From an uncultured Alistipes sp. (GTDB taxonomy: Bacteria; Bacteroidota; Bacteroidia; Bacteroidales; Rikenellaceae), in contig CAJUAV010000003.1 in the NCBI GenBank assembly GCA_910584485.1, positions 124,001-188,000 of the forward strand: a stretch of DNA of 64,000 bases, written 5' to 3'. Under the pieces are notes generated by a model. The model was given only the letters and a program-made list of their open reading frames with translations. It searched no databases and was not told where the DNA came from. A program made the translations under genes and the position numbers. Positions 35,211 through 43,806 of the stretch are shown one piece after another (position 1 is the stretch's first letter; each line of letters opens with the position of its first letter).

Positions 35211-37505
35211 CTATTTCTTCTTCGACTTCTGGATGATTTCGAGGCACTGCTCGTAGGTCAGCTCCTCGACCTTCGTCCCCTTCGGCAGGCGGTAGTTCTT
35301 CCCCTTGCTGGCGAGGTAGGCGCCGTAGGGGCCCTGCTTGACGATCGTTTCGGGATCTTCGTCGAAGGTGCGCAGCGGCGCGCGGTTCGCGGCGGCCGCC
35401 TTGGCCCGCACGAGTTCCACGCAGCGGTCGTACGTGACCGTGTAGGGGTCGTCCGAGGCCTGGAGCGAGGCGAACGACTTGCCGTGGCGGACGTAGGCGC
35501 CGAAGCGGCCGATGCCTACCACGAGCGCTTCGCCCTCCAGCTCGCCCACCGTGCGCGGCAGGGCGAAGAGCTCGAGCGCCTCCTCGAGGGTGATCGACTC
35601 GATCAGCTGCCCCTTCTTGAGCGAGGCGAAGCGCCCCTTTTCGCCCTCGGCCCCCTCGATCTCGACCATCGGACCGTAGCGGCCGATGCGCGCCTTGACC
35701 GTGTGCCCCGTCGCGGGGTCGGTGCCGAGGATGCGGACGCCCGCCGTGCGATCCGTCTGGCGGCCGATCGCCTCGTCCACCATCTCGTGGAAGGGCGAAT
35801 AGAAATCGCCGATCATCTTGTTCCAGGTGATTTCGCCCTCGGCCACGCGGTCGAACTCCTTCTCGACCGAGGCGGTGAAGTTGTAGTCGAGGATCGGGCC
35901 GAACTGCTGTTCGAGGTAGTCGTTGACCACCATGCCGATGTCGGTCGGCGAGAGGCGGTTGCGCTCCTTGCCGTAGTTCTCGGCGAGGGTCTTCGCCGTC
36001 AGGCGGCCCCCCGAGAGGGTCAGCTGCTTGTATTCGCGCTTGCGGCTTTCGCGGTTCTGCTTCTCGACGTAGCCGCGGTGGATGATCGTCGTGATCGTCG
36101 GCGCGTAGGTCGACGGACGGCCGATGCCGAGCTCTTCGAGCCGCTTGACGAGCGATGCCTCGTTGTAGCGCGCGGGCGGGGTCGTGTAACGCTCCGTGGC
36201 CGTGATCTGTTTGGCCGTCAGCGGATCGCCCGCCGCGAGCTTCGGCAGCTTCGCTTCGGCCTCCTCGTCGGCCGCGTCGTCGTCGTTCGACTCGGTGTAG
36301 AGCTTCAGGAACCCGTCGAAACGAATCACCTCGCCCTGCGCCACGAATTGGAGCGGCGAGCCCTCGATGCCGATCGTGATCGTCGTGCGGTCCAGTTCGG
36401 CGCAGACCATCTGCGAGGCGACCGTGCGTTTCCAGATGAGGTCGTAGAGCCGCTTTTCAGCCGCCGTGCCCTCGATCGTCTGGCGGTCGATGTACGACGG
36501 GCGGATCGCCTCGTGGGCCTCCTGCGCCCCCTTGCTCTTGGTCTTGTAGTTGAACCAGCGGTGGTACTGCTCGCCGAACAGCTTGGTCACCTCCTCCTTG
36601 CACTGCGCCAGGGCCTGCGTCGAGAGGTTCACCGAGTCGGTACGCATGTAGGTAATCAGACCCTGTTCGTAGAGGTGCTGTGCGACGGACATCGTCTGCG
36701 CCACCGACATGCCGAGCTTGCGGCCCGCCTCCTGCTGGAGGGTCGAGGTGGTGAAGGGGGGCGCGGGATAGCGCTGTGCGGGCTTCTCCTCCGAGCGGAG
36801 CACCGTGAAGGCGGCCTCCTTGCACGAGCGGAGGAACTCGGTCGCCTCGGCTTCGGTCTCGAAGCGGCGCGACAGCTCCGCCTTGAAGAGCGTTTTGTCG
36901 GGATCGTTCGCGGGGTAGAACTGCGCCACGACGCGGAAATAGGGGCTCGACGCGAAGGCGATGATTTCGCGCTCGCGCTCGACGATCAGCCGCACGGCGA
37001 CCGACTGCACGCGGCCCGCCGAGAGCGACGGACGCACCTTTTTCCAGAGGACGGGCGAGAGTTCGAAGCCCACCAGACGGTCCAGCACGCGGCGTGCCTG
37101 CTGGGCGTTGACGAGGTTCATGTTGACCGTGCGCGGCTGCTCGATCGCTTCGAGGATCGCCTTTTTGGTGATCTCGTGGAAGACGATGCGTTTTGTGCGG
37201 TCGACGGGGAGCCCCAACACTTCGGTCAGGTGCCATGCGATGGCCTCTCCTTCGCGGTCTTCATCGGAAGCGAGCCACACGGTCTTCTCCTTGGCCAGTT
37301 TCGTCAGCTCGCCGACGACCTTTTTCTTGTCGGCGGGAATCTCGTAGACGGGGGCGAAATCGCCGTCGAGGCGGATGCCGAGGTCCTTCTTCGAGAGGTC
37401 GCGGATGTGACCGAAGCTCGAACGCACCATGAAATTCTTACCGAGAAATTTTTCGATGGTCTTGGCTTTCGCCGGAGACTCGACGATGACTAAATTTTCC
37501 TGCAT
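35211..37505 (-). CDS. topA: DNA topoisomerase I
   Basis: A 764-residue type IA topoisomerase that relaxes negative supercoils. The Toprim domain begins at NLVIVESPAKAKTIEKFLG and has LASDEDREGEAIAWHL. The active-site Tyr is in GLITYMRTDSVNLS. The C-terminus carries repeated Topo_C modules (GRYGPMVEIEGA, GRFGAYVRHGK, GPYGAYLASKGKNYRLP) instead of zinc ribbons, as in other Bacteroidota. The length is normal. Confidence 0.97.
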   Translation of the reverse strand: MQENLVIVESPAKAKTIEKFLGKNFMVRSSFGHIRDLSKKDLGIRLDGDFAPVYEIPADKKKVVGELTKLAKEKTVWLASDEDREGEAIAWHLTEVLGLPVDRTKRIVFHEITKKAILEAIEQPRTVNMNLVNAQQARRVLDRLVGFELSPVLWKKVRPSLSAGRVQSVAVRLIVEREREIIAFASSPYFRVVAQFYPANDPDKTLFKAELSRRFETEAEATEFLRSCKEAAFTVLRSEEKPAQRYPAPPFTTSTLQQEAGRKLGMSVAQTMSVAQHLYEQGLITYMRTDSVNLSTQALAQCKEEVTKLFGEQYHRWFNYKTKSKGAQEAHEAIRPSYIDRQTIEGTAAEKRLYDLIWKRTVASQMVCAELDRTTITIGIEGSPLQFVAQGEVIRFDGFLKLYTESNDDDAADEEAEAKLPKLAAGDPLTAKQITATERYTTPPARYNEASLVKRLEELGIGRPSTYAPTITTIIHRGYVEKQNRESRKREYKQLTLSGGRLTAKTLAENYGKERNRLSPTDIGMVVNDYLEQQFGPILDYNFTASVEKEFDRVAEGEITWNKMIGDFYSPFHEMVDEAIGRQTDRTAGVRILGTDPATGHTVKARIGRYGPMVEIEGAEGEKGRFASLKKGQLIESITLEEALELFALPRTVGELEGEALVVGIGRFGAYVRHGKSFASLQASDDPYTVTYDRCVELVRAKAAAANRAPLRTFDEDPETIVKQGPYGAYLASKGKNYRLPKGTKVEELTYEQCLEIIQKSKKK

Positions 37506-37532
37506 ATCTGTTTCTTGCGCGCTAAAACACGA

Positions 37533-37558
37533 AAACCCGAGAGCTGTAGTCCGGGTTT
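37533..37558 (-). terminator. Probable terminator after the DUF4270 gene
   Basis: AAACCCG (37533-37539) pairs with CGGGTTT (37552-37558). The minus-strand continuation is T-rich (TTCGTGTTTTAG). It lies between the DUF4270 stop and the topA start. Confidence 0.55.
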
Positions 37559-37581
37559 CGCGTCAGGTCGTGTATGTAACG

Positions 37582-39228
37582 TTATTTCACCATGTTGTAG
37601 GTCAGCTCGAAGCGGATCGGCGCCGCAGGGAGGGGCTCCCCTTCGCTGTAGGATCCCTGCAGGAAGCTCACGTCGAACGAGTAGGCGCCGTAGGCTTCGG
37701 GACCGAGATAGAGGGTGCGTCCCTCGACCTTTTCGAGGTCGATCGCGCGGCCTTCGGCCTTCGCCGCGTCGCGCTCCTTCTTATAGTTGTTCCAGAGCTG
37801 CTGCACGTGGCCCGTGATGTTCATCGTGTAGCGGCCGTGGCTGCGGTTGACGTAGCCGCCGTAGGCGAGCTGCGTGCCGTACTGCTGTTCGTAGGCGTAG
37901 GCATAGTCCGAGACGGCCGTCAGCTTCTTGTAGGAGGTGTAGAGCCCCAGCCGCTCCTGGGCCCCGTCCATCTCGTCGAGCAGCGACTGGTACTTGTCGG
38001 CGCCCATGTCGACGGGGTTGAGCGAGAGGTAGTCGTAGATGCTCGACGGGAAATAGAGGCCGATGGTCGCCTGCGAGAAGGCGAGCGTCGAGAACTCCTT
38101 GTTCGTGGCGGCCAGTTCGTCGGCGAGGATCTTGTCGAGCGCATCGAAGAACTCCTGCGTGAAGGTCAGCTCGGCGATCGCGCCGCCCATCCCTTCGACG
38201 ATCAGTTCCGAGCGCTCGGGACGGTTCGCGACGCGTTCGTTGATTTCGTCGATCTGCAGCTTCAGCTCGCCCTGCGCGTAGTCGTGGCGGACGGTGTTGA
38301 CCGAGACGTTCGCGTTGTCTTTGTAGGGGTCGATGAAGTTGAGCAGCATGCCCACCGTGTCGCGGATGAGGGTCGGATCCTCCGCGCGGCGGTTGCGGCC
38401 GTAGAGGGCGATTGCCGAGGCGTCGAGCTGCGTCACGTAGAGCGTTCCCTCGCCCTCGGGGTCGGTCAGCGGGCGGATGTAGAGGCCCTTGAACTCGTCG
38501 AGCCACTGCTTGATGCTGTCGCGGCTGTAGATCGAGTAGTCGCCCTTGTATTTGCCCTCCTGGAGGAAGAGGCGCTGCACGTAGGCGCGGCCCGCCGCCG
38601 TCGGGGTGAGGGTCACGGCCTGCGTCGCGGGGCCGCGGTCGCCGCCCAGCGTGAAGGTGAAGAGGGGCTCTGCGTCCTGCTCGACGGCACCCGCCTCGAC
38701 GGGATCGAAATTGAGGTAGAAGGTGGTGTCCTTCTCCTCCTTCTCGGTGAGGTAGGCGTTGCTCGTCACCTCGAAGATGCCGAAGCGCTGTTCGAGGGTC
38801 GTGTCGCCGCCGTAGCTCGCGATCGAGAGTTGCAGCTGCGCCGAGTCGAAGATCGGACGGTAGCCGAAATAGCCCGAGTCGACCTTGTAGTAGTTCAGGT
38901 GCTGCGTCAGGAAGCCCGCCGTGCGGCGGCCGAGCTGCTTGTGGAGCATCGAGCCGAAATAGCCGGCCGAGATGTTCGAGCTGACGATCGAGTCGGTCTG
39001 GTAGAGACGCGTCTCGACGTATTTGCGCGGATGGAGCTGTCCGACGGCCTCTTCGCGGAGGTCGCGGCCGTCGAGGGCGAGGTAGCCCGCCTTCATCTGC
39101 TGGTCTCCGGGAACGAGGATCGAACCCAGCGTATCGTCCGTCTCGACCGTGCAGGCGACTGCGGCGAAGGCGCAGAGTGCGGCCAGCGCGGCGCGCAGCG
39201 GATGGCGATAGCGGTTAAAGTTGCTCAT
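37582..39228 (-). CDS. DUF4270 lipoprotein
   Basis: A 548-residue protein with a lipoprotein signal (hydrophobic stretch then AFAAVAC), so it is likely anchored in the outer membrane. The body fits DUF4270, a Bacteroidota-specific family of unknown function, with YFGSMLHKQLGRRTAGFLTQ and LVPRSG-type beta segments. Its start overlaps the end of the short GT5 gene by 14 bases, an arrangement I recall from other Bacteroidales. The role is unknown; the tight coupling suggests a link to envelope glycan or export. Confidence 0.82.
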   Translation of the reverse strand: MSNFNRYRHPLRAALAALCAFAAVACTVETDDTLGSILVPGDQQMKAGYLALDGRDLREEAVGQLHPRKYVETRLYQTDSIVSSNISAGYFGSMLHKQLGRRTAGFLTQHLNYYKVDSGYFGYRPIFDSAQLQLSIASYGGDTTLEQRFGIFEVTSNAYLTEKEEKDTTFYLNFDPVEAGAVEQDAEPLFTFTLGGDRGPATQAVTLTPTAAGRAYVQRLFLQEGKYKGDYSIYSRDSIKQWLDEFKGLYIRPLTDPEGEGTLYVTQLDASAIALYGRNRRAEDPTLIRDTVGMLLNFIDPYKDNANVSVNTVRHDYAQGELKLQIDEINERVANRPERSELIVEGMGGAIAELTFTQEFFDALDKILADELAATNKEFSTLAFSQATIGLYFPSSIYDYLSLNPVDMGADKYQSLLDEMDGAQERLGLYTSYKKLTAVSDYAYAYEQQYGTQLAYGGYVNRSHGRYTMNITGHVQQLWNNYKKERDAAKAEGRAIDLEKVEGRTLYLGPEAYGAYSFDVSFLQGSYSEGEPLPAAPIRFELTYNMVK

Positions 39229-40021
39229 AGAATCGTGTGTAATGGTCGAAAAACTCCTCCGAGGCGGGATCGAGGTATTCGAGCAGCGGTTTTCCGCTTG
39301 CGCGGAGCAGCTCCGCGATTTCGGGTTTCACGCGCTTCGAGGCGATCACGACGCCGTCGGCATAAGCAAGAACGAAACGACAGAGATTTTCGTATGACGG
39401 GTCGTTCAAAAGTTGCAGGCGGTCGTCCTTGACCCCTTCGCCCGCGATCTTCGAGGCGAAGGCGGGGTCGAGCGCGCCGGGCAGATCCTCCTCGTAGAGC
39501 GAGAAGACCACCTTCACGTCGCGGAAGATGGGGTCGTCGGCGAAGACGCGCTTCAGGTAGACGGGGCCCACGGCCGAGAACCAGCCGTGGCAGTGGACGA
39601 TCGTGGGGGTCCAGCGCAGTTTCTTGACCGTTTCGAGTACGCCGCGGGCGAAGAAGATGGCGCGTTCGTCGTTGTCGGCGAAGCCGATGCCCGTTTCGGG
39701 ATCGACGAGCGCCGCCTTGCGGGCGAAATAGTCGTCGTTGTCGATGAAATAGATCTGTACGCGGGCCGAGGGGATCGAGGCGACCTTGATGATGAGCTGG
39801 TGGTCGTTATCGTCGATGATGAGGTTCATGCCCGACAGACGGATGACCTCGTGCAGCTGATGGCGGCGTTCGTTGATGATGCCGTAGCGCGGCATGAACG
39901 AGCGGATTTCGTTGCCGCGTTCCTGCATCGCCTGCGTCAGCGTCCGGCAAAGCAGGGAGCACTCCGTTTCGGGAAGATAGGGAGCGATCTCCTGGCATAT
40001 GTACAGAATCTTGTTTGCCAT
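39215..40021 (-). CDS. Short glycogen/starch synthase-like protein (GT5 N-domain only)
   Basis: A 268-residue protein matching only the N-terminal Rossmann domain of GT5 glycogen synthases: ILYICQEIAPYLPETE, RNEIRSFMPRYGIINERRHQL, YFIDNDDYF, and PTIVHCHGWFSAVGPVYLK. The C-terminal nucleotide-sugar domain, about 200 residues in full-length enzymes, is absent. The frame ends cleanly, with the next gene overlapping, so this looks like a stable short family form, not a fresh truncation. It may be non-catalytic or work with another subunit. A -7 box precedes it. Confidence 0.82.
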   Translation of the reverse strand: MANKILYICQEIAPYLPETECSLLCRTLTQAMQERGNEIRSFMPRYGIINERRHQLHEVIRLSGMNLIIDDNDHQLIIKVASIPSARVQIYFIDNDDYFARKAALVDPETGIGFADNDERAIFFARGVLETVKKLRWTPTIVHCHGWFSAVGPVYLKRVFADDPIFRDVKVVFSLYEEDLPGALDPAFASKIAGEGVKDDRLQLLNDPSYENLCRFVLAYADGVVIASKRVKPEIAELLRASGKPLLEYLDPASEEFFDHYTRFYEQL

Positions 40022-40048
40022 GGGTTCGTTATCGGTGGTTCAACCCTG

Positions 40049-40056
40049 CAAAGATA
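40049..40056 (-). promoter_or_regulatory. -7 promoter box for the GT5-DUF4270 operon
   Basis: It reads TATCTTTG on the minus strand (TAnnTTTG), 27 bp before the start. The -33 region is AT-rich without a clear TTTG. Confidence 0.62.
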
Positions 40057-40079
40057 GTGAAAATTTGTTGAAATCCATG

Positions 40080-40660
40080 CGCATCGTTTCCGAATAAAGA
40101 GCGGGCGGAGGAAGGGGGCGCATGAAAACAGGCAAAATTGAAAATGAAGCATTTGAGCAGGGGGGCGTTCCGCGAAAAGACGGGCGCGGCGGGACGTCGG
40201 GCGCCTTTGCCCGACGAACGGTTCGGCGGCGCAGCCGTCGGCGGGTCGTGATCCGCTGCCGAACGGTTTCGATCCCGCGAGGGATCGGCGGGCCGCAATT
40301 TGCTGCCGAATGGTTTGATCCCGTAAGGGATCGGCGGGCCGCAGCCTCCCGCTTGCGGAGGCCCGCATTTCGCGTCCGCATCATGCGCGCGCTCCGCAGG
40401 CTTCGACCCGAGAAACGATTGCCGAACGGTTTCGATCCTGTAAGGGATCGGCGGGCCGCAGCTTCGCCCCTGCGAAGGCCCGCAAGTGGCGTCCCTTCGC
40501 AAGCTGCGCCCCGAATGGTGCGACCTCGCAAGAGGTCGGCAGCCCGCAGCCGCCCCCTGGCGGAGGGCTGCAACTCGCGCGAGCTCGTCGCAAGCCTCTC
40601 CGCCCGGCTGCGGGCTTTCGATATCGCCGCCGCCTTGTTTTCGGGCGAAAGCGAAAAGGG
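40080..40660 (+). repeat. Chain of four or more modules after fucP
   Basis: A non-coding gap with the clearest chain in the window, all in plus orientation while the flanking genes run minus. Hairpins in order: GGCGGC-GCA-GCCGTC (about 40221-40235), GATCCC-GCGA-GGGATC (40271-40286), GATCCC-GTAA-GGGATC (40317-40332), GATCCT-GTAA-GGGATC (40434-40449) and GACCTC-GCAA-GAGGTC (40522-40537). They head two short stubs, an A-type, a B-type and a C-type module. The stubs end in CTGCCGAA(C/T)GGTTT just before the next hairpin. Confidence 0.8.
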
Positions 40661-41974
40661 TCAGCGGCGTTCGCGCGCCGTGCTGTGACCGTAGTACATC
40701 ACCACGAAGAAGCAGACGAGCGGCAGCACGAACGAGAGGTTCACGGCGGGCCATCCGCCGATCGTGCCGCAGTCGATCACCATCGCCTGCAGCGGGGGCA
40801 GCACCGAGCCGCCGAGGATCGCCATGATGAGGCCCGCGGCGCCGAATTTGGCGTCGTCGCCCATGCCGTCGAGGGCGATGCCGTAGATCGTCGGGAACAT
40901 GAGCGACATGCAGCCCGAGACGGCCACCAGGCAGTACAGGCCCCAAATATCGCGCAGCAGGATGACCCCTGCCGTGAAGGCCGACGCCGCCACGGCCAGC
41001 AGGAAGAGCAGACGGCCCGGGTTGATGTATTTGAGCAGGTAGGTGCAGACGAAGCGGCTCGAGCAGAAGATCACCATGGCGATGATGTTGTAGCGCTGCG
41101 AGAGGACCTCGGCGGCCTTCTCGGCCATGCCGTCGGCCATGAAGACGCGCGTGCCGTACTGGATGATGAAGGTCCAGCACATGATCTGCGCCCCGACATA
41201 GGCGAACTGGGCGATGACGCCCCAGCGGTAGCGGCGCAGGGAGAAGATGCGGCGGATCGTCGTGACGAAGCTGTCGCGGTTCCCCTCGCCGTCGTGGTCC
41301 TTGGGCATGCGGGCGAAGCGGATCACGAGGAACATGGCGGCGATCACCAGACCGATCACCAGGTAGGGGGTGATGAGGACCGAGAGGTCGGCCTGCTTCA
41401 TCGTCTCGAACTCGGCCTCCGAGAGCTGCGCGCGGCCCGCCGTGTCGAGCGGGTGGAGGCGCGCCTGGATGAAGTTCATCGCCACCCACATGCCGACGAG
41501 CGATCCCATCGGGTTGAAGGCCTGCGCCAGGTTCAGGCGGCGCGTGGCCGTCTCGGGGCTGCCCATCGAGAGGATGTAGGGGTTGGCGCTCGTCTCGAGG
41601 AACGAGAGACCGCAGGTGAGGATGAAATAGGCGGCCAGGAAGGGGTAGTAGCTGCCCGTCAGCTTGGCGGGCAGGAAGAGGAAGGCGCCCGCGGCGTAGA
41701 GGCCGAGCCCCATGAGGATGCCCGCCTTGTAGGAGTAGCGGCGGATGAACATCGCCGCGGGGAAGGCCATGGCGAAATAGCCGCCGTAGAAGGCGACCTG
41801 CACGAGGGCTCCGTCCGTGACGCTCATGCGGAAGATCTTCGAAAAGGCCTTCACCATCGGGTTCGTGATGTCGTTCGCGAAGCCCCACAACGCAAAGCAC
41901 GCCGTGATGAGGATGAAGGGGAGCAGGTAGTTCACGCCGTTGTGGCGCAGAATCGACTGGTTCTCTTTTTTCAT
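40661..41974 (-). CDS. fucP: FucP-like sugar:H+ symporter (MFS)
   Basis: A 437-residue major-facilitator transporter of the FucP family with about twelve hydrophobic segments. The N-terminus YLLPFILITACFALWGFAND and the conserved FFYGGYFAMAFPA-type stretch (VAFYGGYFAMAFPAAMF) are typical of fucose permeases. L-fucose is the default substrate, but the family also includes glucose/galactose and hexosamine carriers. No fucose isomerase or kinase gene is nearby. It is the last gene of the operon, 35 bp after ybaK. ATG 41974 begins MKKENQSILRHNGVNYLLP. Confidence 0.87.
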   Translation of the reverse strand: MKKENQSILRHNGVNYLLPFILITACFALWGFANDITNPMVKAFSKIFRMSVTDGALVQVAFYGGYFAMAFPAAMFIRRYSYKAGILMGLGLYAAGAFLFLPAKLTGSYYPFLAAYFILTCGLSFLETSANPYILSMGSPETATRRLNLAQAFNPMGSLVGMWVAMNFIQARLHPLDTAGRAQLSEAEFETMKQADLSVLITPYLVIGLVIAAMFLVIRFARMPKDHDGEGNRDSFVTTIRRIFSLRRYRWGVIAQFAYVGAQIMCWTFIIQYGTRVFMADGMAEKAAEVLSQRYNIIAMVIFCSSRFVCTYLLKYINPGRLLFLLAVAASAFTAGVILLRDIWGLYCLVAVSGCMSLMFPTIYGIALDGMGDDAKFGAAGLIMAILGGSVLPPLQAMVIDCGTIGGWPAVNLSFVLPLVCFFVVMYYGHSTARERR

Positions 41975-42009
41975 GGTCGGTATTTCAGGTGGTTTTCGGT
42001 TTTTTCGGT

Positions 42010-42507
42010 TCAGGGTTCTTCCGTCGCCGCGGTCAGCGGGGCGGTCGCCGCGCCGGTGCAGCGCAGCAGGTCGGCGGGGGCCAGGCGCAGCTGGAGGCCG
42101 CGCACGCCCGCACTGACGTAGATCGCGTCGAAGACTTCGCACGAGGCGTCGACGAAGGTCGGCAGCCGCTTTTTCATCCCGATCGGCGAGCAGCCGCCGC
42201 GGATGTAGCCCGTCGCAGGGAGGAGCTCCTTCATCGGGAGCAGGTCGGCGCTCTTGTTGCCCGTGAGGCGGGCGGCGCGTTTGAGGTCCACCTCGCGGTC
42301 GCCCGGGACGACGCAGACGAACAGGCCGTTGCGGTCGCCCTTCAGCACGAGCGTCTTGAAGACGCGCTCGATCGGCTCGCCGAGCTGTTCGGCGACGTGC
42401 GTCGCCGCAAGGTCCGTTTCGTCGACCTCGTAGGGGATCAGCTCGTAGGGGATCTTCGCCCGATCCAGCAGCCGCGCCGCGTTCGTCTTTTCGATCTTTG
42501 CGGCCAT
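42010..42507 (-). CDS. ybaK: Cys-tRNA(Pro)/Cys-tRNA(Cys) deacylase YbaK
   Basis: A 165-residue trans-editing protein that hydrolyses mischarged Cys-tRNA-Pro. The YbaK/EbsC fold shows YELIPYEVDE, VFKTLVLKGDRNGLFVCVVPGDREVDLKR and GYIRGGCSPIGMKKRLPTFVD, with the conserved lysine in KTLVLKG. It is three bases from the transporter gene upstream and 35 bp from fucP. Translation quality control inside a transport operon is unexpected and may reflect only shared transcription. Confidence 0.93.
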   Translation of the reverse strand: MAAKIEKTNAARLLDRAKIPYELIPYEVDETDLAATHVAEQLGEPIERVFKTLVLKGDRNGLFVCVVPGDREVDLKRAARLTGNKSADLLPMKELLPATGYIRGGCSPIGMKKRLPTFVDASCEVFDAIYVSAGVRGLQLRLAPADLLRCTGAATAPLTAATEEP

Positions 42508-42510
42508 GGG

Positions 42511-43806
42511 TCAGGCGGCGGTTTTGCGGGGCAGGAAGAGTTGCAGGCATCCCCATGCGGCGAGGTAGGCGAGCCCCGCCATGAGGAAGACGACGAAATA
42601 GCTGCCCGTCAGTTCGAGGAGGTTGCCCACGGCCGATGCGGCCAGCACGCCGCCCACCGAGCCGGCGAAGCCCGCCAGCGAGGTCATCGTCGCCACCCGT
42701 TCGCGCGGGTAGTAGTCCGAGACGAGCGTGTAGATGTTCGAGGCCCAGCCCTGGTGGGCGAAGCAGGCGATGCTGATCAGGCCGATCGCCGCCCAGAGCG
42801 ATCCCGTGCCGGGGATCGTCACGACGGGCACCACCAGCAGCGCGCAGACGAGCAGCGCCGCCTTGCGGGCGAACGGGACCGTGCGGCCGCGGCGGATGAG
42901 CGCCGAGGAGAGGTATCCGCCGAAGATGCCGCCGAAGGAGGAGAAGGTGTAGATGACGATCAGCGGCAGCACCATCTGTCGGATGTCGACGCCGAAGCTC
43001 TTTTCGAGGAAATCGGGGGTCCAGAAGAGGAAGAACCACCAGACCCAGTCGCAGACGAAACGCGCGAGGGTGATGCCGATCGTGGCGCGCTGCGAGAGCA
43101 GGCGGCGCCAGTCGAAGCCGTCGGCAGCCGCTGCGGCCGAATCGTCGGCTGCGGCTTTATCCGCTTCGTCGTCCTGGCGGATATAGGCCAGTTCGGCGGC
43201 GCCGACGCGTTTCGACTGCTGCGGCAGGCGGTAGACGAGCAGCCAGCAGATCATCCAGACGAAGCCGAGCGAACCGGTGACGATGAAGGCGATCTGCCAG
43301 CCGTAGACGACCGTCAGGTAGGTGACGATGAGCGGCGAGACGACGGCGCCGATGTTGCTGCCCGCGTTGAAGAGCCCCGTGGCAAGGGCGCGTTCGCGCT
43401 TGGGGAACCACTCGGCCGTCGCCTTGATGGCGGCGGGGAAGTTGGCGCTTTCGCCCAGTCCGAGGGCGAAGCGGGCGATGCCGAAGCCCAGCGCGCTGCG
43501 GGCGGCGGCGTGCAGGCACCCTGCGAGGCTCCACAGGGCGATCGCGAGGGCGTACGAGATGCGGGTGCCGAAGCGGTCGATGAGCCGCCCCACGACCAGC
43601 AGGCCGATGGCGTAGGCGGCCTGGAAGGCGGAGACGATGTAGCCGTAGTCGGCCTCCGAGAGGTGGATTTCGTCGGCGATGACGGGCTTGAGCATGCCCA
43701 GCACCTGACGGTCGATGTAGTTGATCGTCGTGGCGAAGAAGAGTAGCGCCACGACCGACCAGCGGTAACCGCCGATCTTCTGCTGCGGGGCGGGTGTCAG
43801 CGGCAT
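42511..43806 (-). CDS. MFS transporter, hexuronate (ExuT)-like
   Basis: A 431-residue transporter of the anion:cation symporter branch of the major facilitator superfamily. The N-terminus RWSVVALLFFATTINYIDRQVLG is nearly diagnostic for ExuT-like hexuronate carriers, followed by GESANFPAAIKATAEWFPKRERA and about twelve membrane segments. It overlaps the end of the upstream MtaA/UroD-like gene by ten bases, so they form one transcript. The partner proteins are not hexuronate enzymes, so the real substrate may be another organic acid. Confidence 0.88.
   Translation of the reverse strand: MPLTPAPQQKIGGYRWSVVALLFFATTINYIDRQVLGMLKPVIADEIHLSEADYGYIVSAFQAAYAIGLLVVGRLIDRFGTRISYALAIALWSLAGCLHAAARSALGFGIARFALGLGESANFPAAIKATAEWFPKRERALATGLFNAGSNIGAVVSPLIVTYLTVVYGWQIAFIVTGSLGFVWMICWLLVYRLPQQSKRVGAAELAYIRQDDEADKAAADDSAAAAADGFDWRRLLSQRATIGITLARFVCDWVWWFFLFWTPDFLEKSFGVDIRQMVLPLIVIYTFSSFGGIFGGYLSSALIRRGRTVPFARKAALLVCALLVVPVVTIPGTGSLWAAIGLISIACFAHQGWASNIYTLVSDYYPRERVATMTSLAGFAGSVGGVLAASAVGNLLELTGSYFVVFLMAGLAYLAAWGCLQLFLPRKTAA

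Noticed and set aside
40219..40640. Integron cassette array (attC-like sites)
   Set aside because: Modules have competing arms and imperfect palindromes, but there are no cassette genes between them, no R-box GTTRRRY motifs and no integrase.
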